The notes under the pieces were generated by a model. It was not told where the DNA came from and did no database searches. It saw only the letters and a program-made list of their open reading frames with translations. Of a stretch of 63,155 nt of DNA, positions 44,606-57,542 are shown one piece after another (position 1 is the first letter of the stretch; every line of letters begins with the position of its first letter). Origin of the DNA: Haplosporangium gracile (taxonomy: Eukaryota > Mortierellomycota > Mortierellomycetes > Mortierellales > Mortierellaceae); NCBI GenBank assembly GCA_015499985.1, contig JAAAUF010000091.1:5430-68584 (forward strand), written 5' to 3'. Both the position numbers and the translations under genes were made by a program.

Positions 44606-47600
44606 GGGGGGGGGGAAGGAGGGAGAAAGAGGGGGGTGTCAAAAGGGGATAAGTAGAAGAAGAGCTAGAAGAGTAAAAAGGAAAGAGAAAGGAAAAGGAA
44701 AAGGGAAAGGAAGAGAAATAACACAGAGTAATAATAACAGAGAATAAAAAAAGGCGAAAAAAGGGGCGGGGCGGGGATGTGTGATTGATTGTTGCTGTTA
44801 CTTTTGTGGATAGGATGGGAGTGTATTGTATGTACGGGAGAGAGAAGAAGCGCAAATTGCAGCAAATAAAAATACATAATAATAAAACCAATCGAGCATC
44901 ATGGAGTGGGACGAGAAGAAGAGAAGAGACACAGCCAAAAGAGAAAAGAGAACAGAACAAGAACCACCGTTGGTGGCTGGGCTGAGTACGGAAGGAGTGA
45001 GGTGGTGTATATGTGTGTCCCATGTCCATGGGTTGATGGCCAACATATCATCAATCAGTGATAAACAACAAGGCTTCCAAAAGGGCTCCCTTCCGTCACC
45101 ACAGATGAAAAAGAATAAAGAAAAAGAATAAAGAAAAAGGCGAAGACAGGCGAACTCTTTTTTATGATGAAGACCTAATAAGATATTGTAGACACATACA
45201 TCCACAAACAAAAATAAAGGAGGGACCGTATCCAAATACACACACAAAGAACATAGAGTCAACATTGCTCCACAGACACACACGCATTAGACGCACACAC
45301 AAACAAATGGTCCAAAGAACAGATTTACCGTTGTTTGTCTGTTTTGTTGCCGCATATCAGAAATCAGACTCTCACTTTCTTCGTTCTCTCTTCGTCCCTT
45401 CTCCCATCCAACCACACGCGTATATGTCTTTTTATCTCTCTCTTTCATCCATCAAATCACGCTGGACATGAAAACAACTAGTCCGTGTGTGTGTATGGTG
45501 TTGAACTGCCATGTTGTTGCTGTCCATTTTTTCTTGTTTACTGCCCTGCCCCCGATTGCTCGCCAATGACCATTTCTATTTCGTCGGCAATTATTTTTTT
45601 CTCTTGTTCTTTCTGCGCTCTGTCTCACTTTCAATCGCAAATTCACCCTGGCTCTCGCCCTTCGCTCTTCTATATCCCACGCACACATTGGCGCACAACA
45701 AGAACCAAAGAAAATAAGAACCAACGATCGAAAGAACAGAAAAGTGAGAGAGTAAAGGAGGAAGCAGACAATCAAAGCTCCCCCCCCCCCCAAAAAAAAA
45801 ATAACAACCATGATGACGATGGGAAAAAGGGAAGTTCGTTTGTCAGTAATATTAAAAAATGAAAACCAATTAATAAAGAAATTGAGCACCATGCTGTAAA
45901 CACAAACGCACGCACGCACGCACTCATATCCTACCTGTATTCAAAACAAGGTAACAATGTGGTAGTAGGTCGCCATCCATCCTCGCTTTGTTGTGAGCAT
46001 AAATCACTTGGCTCTTTTTTCTTTCTTTCCCTGATCCATTCTACCATGCCACAAATCCCAATCATATACTCTTCTTTGTACCATTGGGACATTTAGGGTG
46101 CCCTATCTTGCCATTCCGATACCATTTGAGATACCGTTTTCACCACACAGGTAAAAAAAACAACAACAAAAACGTCAAATGAATTGATCCAATCTGCGGG
46201 AATAACCTTTTTTTCTCTTTACTATCCTAAATCCATAACCCCAATGGGTAGCTCTCCTCGTCCGCTTTAACTGATATCCGGGATATCTCATCTCGATTTG
46301 GTTAAAAGGCAAGGCAAGGAAAGAGAAGAGAAGAGAAGAGAGATGCGCATACTTACAGATATACACATTAATAATAAAATGCGGAGAAAGGAGAAAGGTA
46401 AATAAGAAGAACAAGGAGAGATGGGCAATGATGAAGGGAGACAGACAGAGAGAGGTTGGGCAGGCTGACAGGGGCGGAGGCAAAGAAGGGGGTTCTGTCT
46501 TTCCTCAAGGAATAAGGTAAAGGAGAAGAGCAAGCATTGTTTCTGTTCGCGAGCGAGCAACAAGTTTGAGCGGGTGACAACCCACAATGATAATAAGAGG
46601 AACAATGCGGCTAAAAGAAGGGCTGGACGAAGGGGGTATGTAGCGTGATTGTGTGGTAGGTGGATCACCTGATCACCAACTCTTCTTTGCTTTCAATGAT
46701 GCTGAGCAAAGAATAAAAAATATATATTCTTTCTGCCGCTCACTTTCCATGGACTAGAAAGAAGAGACGAGGTTGATTACTGTGTGTGTGTGTGTGTGTA
46801 CTAGGTGTGTGTGCGTGCTTGCATGTAAGGAATCGACAGTGAATACTGAACTACTATAAACACCAAAGGTTTTGTCCGCCCATAGAAAAACAAACCACAA
46901 GCAAATGAACTCACGCACGCGAATATATGTATTATATATATGCTTGCCGAAGAAAAATGGGTTTGTAATAGAGTAATAGAGTAATAGAGGAAAAGAGGAA
47001 AAGAGAGAGGGAAGGAAGATGGACGTGGAATTGGGATAGTACATTCAAAAAAAGGTGCGCGGTATGTGATGGGTGTGGCAGTTGTGGGTGTGTGAGAATG
47101 GGTGCATGCAAAAGTGCAGCGTAAGGTGAGCGATGGTTGGAAAAAAAGGCGTGTAAAACAACGAAGATGATGTGAAAGAAAGTAATTGGTGAGTAGTGTG
47201 TTGTCTGTCGTACCTACTGTGGTCTGTAGACTGGTCGGGAGAAAAGGTGCAAGGGGAAGAAGATGTTGTTGTTACTGTAGTTAAAAAAGAAGAGGAGACG
47301 TGGGATGATGAGAGTGAGGAAGAAGGGCAAAAGGGTGAAAGAGCGAGAGAGATGAGCTTGATGAGAAACGCAAGGAAGGGTGCAACGCACTGTGAGTGGA
47401 CCAGCGGCGATTTTGTTGCTTTACAGCCGGCTACGATTATGTCACCGAGGACGATCCAATCGCAGTTCATGCTCATATGAGTTTATCTCTGGACAGCGAT
47501 TTTCGAGTTGCCACCAAATGGGTCGTCTACAGGCTGCTGGCAGAATGGCTAAAGTATCTCTCTTACTTCCAGATTGGCCAAGGGAAGACGTCGATACTTC

Positions 47601-48072
47601 TTCTTCAGTCATACCTCATTCAGTTCAGGAAGAGCTGCTGGCACCACAATCTCGCCAGCAGACTTTTAACATATGTTGCTTTTTCGCTCTACTGCGAACG
47701 CTGACTGCGCTAAACCCATACAGTTATAAGCAGTCACTCGCATTGATATGATGTAAACATTCATGCGCCACAGATTTTTTTTTTTTTTGTGCCTTTCGTG
47801 TCTAGAACACGATAAACTCATACCAAGTGGAACCCTTTCTTTTTTTCTCTTCTCTTTCTTTCCACCCTCACCCTCCCTCTTTGCCCTTTTTGTTGACCCA
47901 TCGTCAGTCTCTGCCTGGTTATCGATACTTCCTCCACATCGACTTCAACCCTCACACGAACTGAGCGACTCTCTTCCTCTCCTTTCTCTCTCACCCGCAC
48001 ATAACGTCAACTCTTTTTATCATTTTTCTTCACATCCCAATATATTCATTTCATTTCATTCCAACTCACTCA

Positions 48073-48109
48073 TTTACTTTTACTTTCACTTTCACTTTCA
48101 CTTTCACTT
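48073..48109 (+). repeat. CTTTCA hexanucleotide repeat in RRP5 leader
   Basis: About five units of CTTTCA (with a variant TTTTAC at the start) lie about 85 bp before the RRP5 start codon, within a pyrimidine-rich leader. A role in transcription initiation is possible but unproven. Confidence 0.7.
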
Positions 48110-48191
48110 GACCCTTTGCATTTATCTCACTTCAACTTCAACCTTTAACTTTCAACTTTCAACTAATATATCTAACCTTTAACAACAAAAA

Positions 48192-51100
48192 ATGTCGGCA
48201 ACAAAGGAATTCAAGGCACCTGTTACAAAGAGAAAACAGAAGGAGGAGGAGGATTTCCCTCGAGGTGGTGCTTCAGGACTCACCCCCCTTGAATACAAGG
48301 AGATCGCCCATCAGGCTGATACCTCGCTCTTCTCTGTAAGTGCAACTTTCGCTCTTTTCTACTCGATCTTTCAGTAGTTGATTGGTCGACCTAGTTTCAT
48401 ATATCTTTTGTCGTTCAATCTTTTCCAGTCTACTTACAGCTTTAAATATTATTCAATTGGCAATTGATCCGTCACAGGAACCAGGCTCGAAGCCTTCGGC
48501 CGCTGCTGGGTCGGAACCTGCAAAGAAGAAGCGCAAGCCCACAAAGAAGACTGCCAACAGCGAAGTCAGTTTCGAGAACAGCTTTGACAAGAAAAAGCTC
48601 AATGTCGAGATCCTCTCCTTCAAGGTACACCAGCACAGTACATGGAATGCATATCTCGACCTGTCAATGAACTGAATCGGGAAAAAGTGTCGAACCATTG
48701 ATCTCTAACCTTCCTTCCATATTTTTTTGATGATAGCGTTTGACTGAGGGCACAAAGTTGCTTGGATGCATCAGTGGGATCAGCCATGGACGTGACTCTG
48801 ACTTGCCTGAGCTTATCGTGTCTCTCCCCAACAACTTGACTGGATTTGTCGACATCTCAGAACTTTCGGACGAGTTGATCCAGGCCGCGGGCGACACTCT
48901 TCCTGACTTGAAGGAGCAGTACTTCATCGGCCAATGGGTTCAGTGTGTCATTATCGGATTGCAATATGGCGCTTCAGGAGGAGCTGCCGCTTCAGGAACC
49001 GACAAGCAGAGACGCAAGATCACCTTGAGTTTGAAGCCCTTCATCGTCAATGCCGGAGTGAAGCCCGTTGATATTGCTGTTGGAACTGTATGTTTTGAAA
49101 ACGACTTTTTTTTGGATATGGTCAACTCGCGGCAGTCGTCCTTTCTAGTTTGCTCAGTTTGAGCTAACCTATCCTTTTTTTTTTGTTGAACACCATTTAA
49201 TCGCGCACGAAATAGTTTGTTTCTGGAGCAGTCAAGAGCGTGGAGGACCACGGTTACATTATCAACCTTGGAATCAACGGCTTGCATGGATTCCTCAAAA
49301 ACTCGGAAGCAAAGATGTACCAGCGCATCAAGAACAACGACAAGCCCCTGACAGTTGGCCAGGTTCTTACTTTCAGCGTTCTCTCCATGGAATCTAACAA
49401 GAAGACTGTTCAGTTGACCGTCGATGCCATGAAGGTCTCCAAGGCTTTGGTAATTTTTTTTGACTCTTTTGCTATAGATGCATGGTTTTAGGATTGTGAA
49501 TTGGTGGCAATGAGCGCAGTTTTAACAAATTGAGAAATGCGTTTGTTTTTAACAATTTAGCTTGGTGACAAGTTTTCGTTCTCGGAAGTCGGATCGATCA
49601 TGCCTGGAAATGTTGTTGAGGCGCACATCACGAAGATTCAGGACATTGGAGCCGTTGGCAAATTCATGGGCCATTTCGATGCCACTATCGACTACTTCCA
49701 CACATCCAAGGGCATGATCACCTCCAAAAAGGAGATCGAGGAGATCTTCAAGGTCAACGACAAAGTTCGGACCAGAGTCCTCTATATCGACCTCGCCAGC
49801 CAGCCCACCAGAATCGGTCTTTCCAACGCCAAGCACGTCATGGGTCTGACCCAGCCCAACACAACAGAGTCTGAGCTCGGCTCCAAGGTCTTCCCTGGGA
49901 AGGCCATCCCCACTGGACGCTCCTTCGAAACCGTCACTGTTAAGCGTATTGATCCTCGCCACGGACTCTTGTGCACAATCGATAGTGTCGATATTCCCGC
50001 CTACATTCACATTTCTCGTGTCGCTGACGAGCATCTCGCCAACATCTCCGCCACTGGAAAGTTCCGCGTCGACTCGACCCACCGTGGTGTTGTTCTTGGA
50101 TACGACCCCGTCGATGGACTTTTCCAGATGAGCTTGCAGGAGTCGATGGTCGATCAGCCTTTCCTTCGCATTGAAGATATCGCTGTCGGATCCGTTGTCA
50201 AGGGAACTGTCGCCAAGGTCAGCGACAAGGGTGTGATCGTCAGCCTTGCCAAGAATATCAAGGGATTCGTCCCCCTTCTCCATTGCGTCGACTCTGCTGT
50301 CACCAACAGCACCAAGAAGCATGTGGACGAGAAGTTCAAGGAAGGCAAGTCGATCAAGTGCAGAGTCCTCTCTACTGATGCCACTGAGGGCAGAGTCATT
50401 TTGACCTGCAAGGACTCGCTCATCTCGAGCAAGCACCCCATCTTTACTTCTCTCGATGACATTACTCCTGGCTCTCTCTCTGACGGTGTGATCGTCAAGG
50501 TCAACTCTCACGGATGCATCGTCTCGTTCTTCAACAACGTCAAGGCTTTTGCCCACATCTCGGAACTTCAGGAGACCCACGTCAACAACTTGAGCATCTT
50601 CCAGCCCGGTCAGGTCAAGACTTGCAGAGTTTTGGAGGTAAACGCAGCTGAGCAGAACATGAAGGTCTCATTCAAGAAGTCTTCGGAGGTTGACTTGAGC
50701 TCCGTCGAGGTTGGATCCATTCACAAGGGCAAGATCATCACCATCAAGAAGGATCTCATCCATTTGACTCTCAAGCCTTCCGAGACCAAGGCTGTTATCC
50801 ACGCCACCCATCTTTCGGACCATCTCGGTGAGCAGGCCGATCGTATCTTTGCCAGTCTCAAGGAGGGAATGATCATCTCGGATTTGGTTGTTCTTAGCAA
50901 GGATGAGGCCCGCGGTTCTGTTATGGTCACCAAGAAACCTATTTTGGTGCTGGCTGCCAAAGAGAAGAAGCTGATCACCGAGCGTGCTGGGCTCAAGGAA
51001 GGCCATGTCTACCCCGCATTTGTTCGCCAGGTCGCCAAGTTTGGTGTCTTTGTCGAGTTTGCCAACGGCATTGAGGCCCTTGCCTTTCGTCACTCGCTCT

Positions 51101-54054
51101 CTGACGCTTCCGAGGCCGTCTTTGTCAGGAACCAGTCTGTTCTCGCCAAGGTCTTGAGAGTCGACCCGACTGACGGAAAAACCGAAGTCTCCCTGAAGCC
51201 CTCTGATGTCTCTTCTTCCGAGTCTGTCGTTTTCCAGGGCGAGTTCTTGGCTGCTTTCTTCAAACAGCTCGAGCGTCTCGCCAAAAAGGCCGACTCTACT
51301 GTTTCGGTCGGTGCCTGCACTTTAGCTGGCATCAAGACTGTCGAAAAGGACGAGTGGACCATCTCGTACGGCGCCAACAAGTCCGCTTCCGTCGCCGCCA
51401 ACCAGATCAAGGAGGTCAAAATCAAGGCTGGCACCAAGTGCGCCGCCAAGGTTTTGGATGTTGATTTCGAGCAAGACTCTGTCGACTTTACTTTGAAGGA
51501 CTCACTCATCTCTGCAGAGGAGGCCAAGGAGGCCAAGGCCAACAAATTCTCGACCGCCAACATCTCTAAGGATCTCACCAGTCTCGCCGCTCTTCAAAAG
51601 GCTCAGGGAACTATTGAGGCCGTCGTCGAGCTCGTCAAGGACGACTACCTTGTCATGTCCATCCCCGAGATCAATAACATGATCGCCTTTGCTGCCACCC
51701 GCTCCCTCAATAACCGCAAGGATCGTTTCATCGGATACAAGATTGGGGAGAAGGTCAAGGCTATTGTAGCATACGTCCCCAAGTCACAGGGCAAGGGTCA
51801 AGCTGCTGAGCGAATTATTCTCTCGATCGAACAGGCTTCCGTTTCCCCTCGCAACGGTGCTGCCAAGGAGGCCAAGAAGGGCACCAACGGTATTGCCGAG
51901 TTTGAGGATGTCAAGGAGTGTTCGGTCGTCAGCGCTCGCGTTGCCAACGTTCAGCATACTGGAATAGACGTTCACCTTGGTGGAAAGGTCTTTGGTCGTA
52001 TTCACGTCACCAATCTTGTCGATACCTATGCCCCCTCGGAGACTCTCCTGAAGAACTTCAAGAAGGGTCAGCTTCTCAAGTGCTTTGTCCTCCAGGTCGA
52101 TACCAGCAACAAAAAGATTGATCTCTCCCTCCGCCCCTCGCGTCTGGCTCCCGAGGACCATTCTGTCGTCCACGATCCTGAGGTCAAGGGCTTTTCCGAC
52201 TTGGCTGCCGGTGGAATCCTCCAGGGTTATGTCAGCAATGTCGCCGATAAGGGTTTGTTTGTTGCCCTGAGCCACAAGCTGAGCGGACGTGTCAAGATTG
52301 CCGAGCTTTCAGACGACTACTTGAAGGACTGGAAGAGCCATTTTACGGTTGGCCAAGTCGTCAAAGCCAAGATTGTCAATGTAAGCGAGGCCCACCACCA
52401 GATCGAGTTGACCTTGAAGGCCAGTCAGATTGACCCCAGCATCAAGGCCATCCAGACCCTTGCCGACTTTACCAAGGGTGAGAAGGTCAAGGGAACTATC
52501 AAGGCCGTCAAGGACATTGGAGTCTTCATCAAGATTGACAACAGTACCGTCAGCGGTCTCTGCCACATTTCCGAGATCTCTGAGAACCACGTACCCGATG
52601 TCTCCAAGTTGTATGCTGTCGGCGATCCTGTCAAGGCCAAAATTCTCGACATTGATATGGAGAAGAAGCGTATTTCGTTCGGTCTCAAGTCTTCTTACTT
52701 TGAGGAGGGTGATGCCGAGGTTGATGAGGACGAGGAGGATGTGGATGGTGAGTCTGCTGAGAACTCTGACGAGGAAATGGAGGGAGCTAGTGATGATGAT
52801 GTCGAGATGGGCGAGAATGGCTCTGATGCTGAGGAGGGCGAGGAGGAGTCCGATGGCGAAGTTGATAACATTTTTGCAGGACACGATGACAGCGACTCAG
52901 AAGATGCTGAGGACGAGGCTGAGGAGGAGAACAAGATTGCAGATGATGATAGCGATGTTGAGATGACCGACGTTGTACCTTTGGCCGTTGCCTCTGGATT
53001 CAATTGGGATGGCAAGGACGATGCTGAAGAAGATACCAAGAGCGGCGACTCTGATTCGGACGATGATTCGGATGATGAGCGGTCAAGCAAGAAGAAGAAG
53101 GCCAAGAAGCAGGCGGCCATTGTTCAGGACGACACTGCCGATTTGGAGTCTCAGGCACCACAGGTCGCATCTGACTATGAGCGTCTGTTATTGGGTTCGC
53201 CCAACTCTTCTTACCTCTGGATCAACTATATGGCCTTCCAGCTCCAGCTTTCAGAGATCAGCAAGGCCCGCGAGATTGGTCAGCGTGCGTTGAAGTCGAT
53301 CAGCTTCAGAGAGGAGCAAGAGAAGATGAACGTCTGGGTTGCCCTGATGAACTTGGAGAACACTTTTGGCAGTGCTGATACCTTGGAGGAGGTATTCAAG
53401 AACGCTGTCCAGACCTGCGAGCCCAAGAAGATCTATCTCCAGTTGGTCAAGATCTATGAGCGTTCCAACAAAATCGAGGTACATTTTTATTTTTTTTGCT
53501 TTGACATATTTGCATTACTCCTAAGTCGGTATGTTAGAATATAGCGACTGACTGTTCTTTGTGTCTACAATTAGCTTGCTACGGAGTTGTACACGACAAT
53601 GACCAAGAAGTTTGGCCAGAGCTCCAAGGTGTGGACCGGGTTCGGTCACTTCCAGTTGCACCACGGCAACCTCGAGGCTGGCCGCGAGTTGCTCCAGCGC
53701 AGTTTGAAGTCGCTGCCCAAGCGCAAACACATCAAGACGATCTCCAAGTTTGCCCAACTCGAGTTCAAGTATGGCGAGCCCGAGCGTGGTCGTACGATCT
53801 TTGAGGGAGTAATGAGCAATTACCCCAAAAGGATTGATCTCTGGTCTGTCTATATCGATATGGAGGTCCGGAACGGAGAACAGGATGCGGTCCGTCGTCT
53901 TTTCGCTCGTGTTGTGTCCTTGAAGCTGTCGTCCAAAAAGATGAAGTTCTTTTTCAAAAAGTGGTTGGCGTATGAAAAGGATAATGGAGATGAGGAGTCG
54001 GTTGAGGAGGTTAAGAGGAGGGCGTTGGCCTATGTCGAGTCATTATCGGCATAA
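48192..54054 (+). CDS. RRP5: rRNA biogenesis protein RRP5 (S1 and HAT repeats)
   Basis: Six exons: 48192-48335, 48478-48624, 48737-49087, 49216-49449, 49561-53478 and 53575-54054 (1757 aa, close to the yeast length); every intron is phase 0 and GT-AG. RRP5 is a nucleolar scaffold needed for early cleavages of both 18S and 5.8S/25S pre-rRNA. The N-terminus has the family block FPRGGASGLTPLEYKEI. Residues about 100-1340 hold a long array of S1 RNA-binding repeats, recognisable by units such as GFVDISELSDE, AHISELQETHVNN and GLCHISEISENHV. An acidic Asp/Glu/Ser-rich linker covers about 1340-1470 and a Lys-rich nuclear signal (SSKKKKAKK) follows. The C-terminal about 260 residues are HAT/TPR-like repeats (SSYLWINYMAFQLQLSEISK, RIDLWSVYIDMEVRNGE) that bind processing factors. 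Assignment is firm. Confidence 0.96.
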
Positions 54055-56456
54055 GGCACGCAGGCGATAAGTTTTTTTTGCAGTTATTTTAGAGTTACAA
54101 ATCACACACGCATATGCATTTTATTAGTATTTCACATTTTTTCACCATCACATCTCCCTGTCGTCCCAGTTTGAATGGCATCGTTTTTTTATGTGTGCGT
54201 GTGTGTATGCCTTTTGCGGATCTGGAGTTACGACTCATAGTCATCAGGTAGGCTGGCAGGCAGTCTGCAGTTTTCACTTCACGATGCACAGATAAGAGCC
54301 TATTATATTGAAGTCGGAATCGCTCCAAAGGGTTTTTAAAACGGTAGAAAGGGTTTCTAACAAGCAAAAAAGGGGGAGGAAATGGAAGTATAATCCCTTG
54401 TAAATTTTGCTACGCGGTGGAATGATAGGGAAAAGAGGAGGGTGGCGAGTGCGGAAGTGCTTTAGGGGGGATAGGGGGGATAGGGGGGATAGGGATGAAA
54501 GGAAGGAGAATGCGACGCATGCCGTCTCTCGATTATTCTTTTTCGTTTCTTTGCTGCTTGCTTGCGGCAATGAAAAAAATACTCTCTATAGCGGGCAGTT
54601 GAATTGTTTGTCAACTTAGCTTTTTTATCATGCTTCACTTGCTTTTGTGTACGCTTGGAAAGAGAGTAGCGACAACGACTATTTCATACCTTTTACCTTG
54701 GACATCGTGTTTTATTTTCGAGCAAACGACAAACAATCCAAGGCCAAAGAAGAAAAAAAAACAAAAGTAACATAATTAAGAATACCTGTTTTTAATCACC
54801 GTATCCATCCCGTTCGCTGCCACACGCGCCAATGCGTAACAAAAAATCTTGCTACGTGTGGGACAAGAGTGAACTTTAAACTCTTTTCGGTGCATTCGAG
54901 AGTCGAAAAATCGGCAGCATGCATATTCTTTTGTTCAGTTCAAAACAAACATCGGCGATGGCAATGTTTGATGGTGTGAAGGTGATATGAAAGTGTAGAG
55001 GAAATCGGGAAAGAATGAACGAAAAAAAAAAAATTAAAAGCGCCGATGATTGCCATTTGCTGAAAGGATGAAAACTTCAGCCAGAGGCGCGCGAAAAATA
55101 GACGTGAAACTTGTATGAATGATGTCCATGAGATTCCTATCTCTCTACTCTTTCATCTCCAATACCACCTTCCGTTTGACTAAGACACCACGAAGAGTTT
55201 AACGACCAAGTCGAGTGGAGGGCAAAAAAAGGGAAAAGGTGACTCTCTCTATAGTTAACTTTCATTCTTTATATCTCTTCAACCCGGCTCTGCTCAAAGC
55301 AACCACTGATTGTCGTTTTCTTTTCCTTCCTTCGTTTTCATCTTTCACTGATTTTATTTTCTCCATCCGTAAGAGTCCAAAGTAATAAGCACTATATGAT
55401 CTATTCCGACCATTCATTATTTCTTCTTCACCTCCACCTTGATAGCCTAGAGGATATTATTCTAATGTTGTTTAGGCATACAAATGTTGAGAGTGTTTTA
55501 GTTGCTGCCTATTCGTAGTAAGTCATGATGCATGATGTTGGTGATACATCGACACAATAGCAACAAGCCAGGAGAGAAAAACATGAGAAGGAACAGAGTC
55601 AAAAACTATAAGTCGAGCAATACGATAAAGGATAATCCTTGTAGCTGAAGAACATAGAGAAGGAGATATATCGCAACGATGCGCTTTCTATGCACGCGTA
55701 ACTGGCATTTCTTTCATATCAATCATTATGTTTCCGTAAGTGCTCCACACCATTTCTCGTGTATTACCTGGAAAAAAACAAAAAATTGGTCTGCTCAGCC
55801 GTGTTCAGCGGGCATAAGAAAAAAATACGTTTTCTTTCGTCCTAAGGGTCTTCCATTAGTTCGACTTAAGCGTAAAAAAACGATTGATTTTATTTTATTT
55901 TTATTTTTTTTTGCTAATGGCTAGTAAAGGATTGACTATTGCTCTCATGCTCGATTGCATTTATAGTTGGGCGTAAAAAAGAGAAAAATTCGTATTGTAT
56001 TTCGCGATTGTTCGTTCGTCCAACGAACAAACAAACAATGTTATACGAGGCAAACAAATACAGTATACCACTTACAGCCACGGGGAAACAACAAAAACAC
56101 CTCTATAAGCGTGTTTCCCTTTCCTTTACCGCCTCGTCGCGCTTTCGAGTTCTACTCTTCTGCCTTGGCACGTTTGAACGACCTCATTGGCTCCATTTTT
56201 CGTGTTTTTTTTTAACTGTAGAGAGATACGTGGGTCTGCAGCCATGGTATAGACCATTCATTCATTCAAGCAGTCATCTTATTTTATGGTCCATTTTCTA
56301 ATTTGTAAGTTTTTTTGTACTAAACTTCTATCTTTCAAAAGTTGTTACTTGAATATCGATGAAGCATTACTCACGTTTATAGCAACAATTTCCATGCTCA
56401 GGTTCACCATTCCTTGTATTCTGGTCTCTACAACCTAGTAACGTCAATGTCGAGAG
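54055..56456. other. 2.4-kb intergenic region
   Basis: It is AT-rich and contains the G-rich repeat at 54465-54494. Frames at 55679-55924 and 55939-56301 start in AT-rich DNA and show no motif. No gene is supported. Confidence 0.5.
54465..54494 (+). repeat. (GGGGGGATA)3-GGG tract, possible G-quadruplex
   Basis: Three exact nonamers plus a final GGG give four G-runs spaced by ATA about 410 bp downstream of the RRP5 stop codon. The spacing satisfies the usual G-quadruplex pattern. Confidence 0.85.
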
Positions 56457-56464
56457 TATATAAG
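56457..56464 (+). promoter_or_regulatory. TATA box of the ML-domain pseudogene
   Basis: TATATAAG lies 96 bp before the start codon. The promoter may still be active although the coding region is broken. Confidence 0.65.
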
Positions 56465-56559
56465 GGTAACGGGATTTCACATATTTTCCTCATCCTTCAT
56501 GGATATTTAGCAAGCCTCTCCAGCGCAACCGCTAAAAACCCCTCCGCCAAATCAACATT

Positions 56560-57321
56560 ATGAAGTCCATCGCCTCCCTCGTCGCCTTCGCTTCCCTCGC
56601 CCTCTCTGCCATCTCAGCCCAAGGTGATGCCTACACCAAATTTATCGGCTGCCAAAGCCCAAACACTCTTTCCTTCAAGCCAGCCACCAATTTCTCCCTC
56701 GCCCATCTGCGTCGGCAAACCCGTTTACTTGACAGCCACCGGTAACTTGACGAAGCCTATTGTCGAAGGTTCTGCGCTGGTTATCAAAGGAAAGTACTTT
56801 GGACGAGTTTTTTTTATTTCGCGCAACATTCTCTCTGTCCCTTGCTTGCGGGCAGCGGCCTGAGCTGCGCTACTCAACTTGGTGGATCTGCCCCCGGCGT
56901 CGTCTCATTGGAAATTTACTTCAAATTGAAGTCCATCTTCCCCATTGGTGTAAGTGCATTTGTTACGACTGTAGACGTAAACATGTTCTGACATTTAAAC
57001 GTTCTTCTGAGGCGAGGTTTTTCACTTTCATTCCTTTTTTCAATTGCTTATCTTCTTCCGTTACGGAGCCCCATTGAAATGCAGTTTTCTATGGGCAATG
57101 TGCACGGTGGCCAAAACATCTTCTACCAGTCTAGTGAGTTTGAACAGTCAACTTTGATTTTTGTATAGATGGTACACGGTACCCCCCGTTGTATGGTGTA
57201 TGGCATCATGAACATTACAACCACTTTCATTTTTGTCGATATCTTGAACTTGTGAACTTGTGCTAGCTCCTGGATACCCTCTCCCCACTGGCGAGCAATC
57301 GACTGCCATCTTTGGCAAGTA
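56560..57321 (+). pseudogene. ML-domain (NPC2-like) secreted protein, decayed copy with a MITE in its stop codon
   Basis: The layout matches the two intact copies at 59520 and 61454: exons about 56560-56949, 57070-57133 and 57267-57321, with the same phase 0 and phase 1 introns. The signal peptide (MKSIASLVAFASLALSAISA) and family blocks survive: SPSPICVGKPVYLTATG, IVEGSALVIKGKYFGR, CPLLAGSGLSC and PGYPLPTG. Lesions are a frame change at about 56680-56695 (after KPATNF), another in the T run at 56810-56817, and an apparent extra base at the exon 2 acceptor (GAGC before 57070, where AG should stand). Without the MITE, the last exon would read FGK then TAG; the MITE splits this TAG after TA. 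A cryptic acceptor at 57084 would restore splicing with 15 nt lost. No intact protein is expected. Confidence 0.8.
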
Positions 57322-57542
57322 CAGTCGTACCTCCCCTATAGTATACTCTTTTGCTGCAGAGCTCAGTATACTATAGGAAAGGTTATACTATAAGGAGGTG
57401 TTCTACGCCGTGTAACCATAAAAAAGAATAACAAAGGGTGACCCATCACCATGTACCCGATTCTAAAAGAATATACTATAGGGGAGGGAATTACTATAGG
57501 ATATACTATAGGAGATTATGCTATAGGGGAGGTATGACTGTA
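57320..57542. mobile_element. 223-bp MITE with TA target duplication
   Basis: The termini TACAGTCGTACCTCCCCTAT and its near-exact inverse at 57521-57542 form inverted repeats with one mismatch over 22 positions. TA is duplicated at 57320-57321 and 57541-57542. The inside is built of many TACTATAGG/CCTATAGTA words in both orientations and codes for nothing. The TACAGT ends and TA target suggest mobilisation by a Tc1/mariner-type transposase, but the ends differ from those of the Tc1 element at 26749-28025 after the first six bases, so a different enzyme is likely. Confidence 0.88.

Larger units (their letters stand above)
44262..48191. other. 3.9-kb divergent intergenic region between casein kinase I and RRP5
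   Basis: It holds the promoters of both genes, the 94-bp N gap, a C11-A10 homopolymer junction near 45781-45800, a (TG)9 tract at 46781-46799 and pyrimidine-rich DNA before RRP5. A frame at 47396-47704 (plus) and its minus-strand counterpart (ATG near 47660) are not low-complexity, but show no domain I can name, so no gene is called. Confidence 0.45.

Noticed and set aside
44106..45029. 307-aa frame spanning the N gap upstream of casein kinase I
   Set aside because: It is the kinase start exon read through low-complexity leader and unknown bases; the kinase start MELRVGNKY is the conserved one.
49549..50580. 343-aa minus-strand frame opposite RRP5
   Set aside because: Antisense shadow of the S1 repeat region; the plus strand has clear domains and splice sites.
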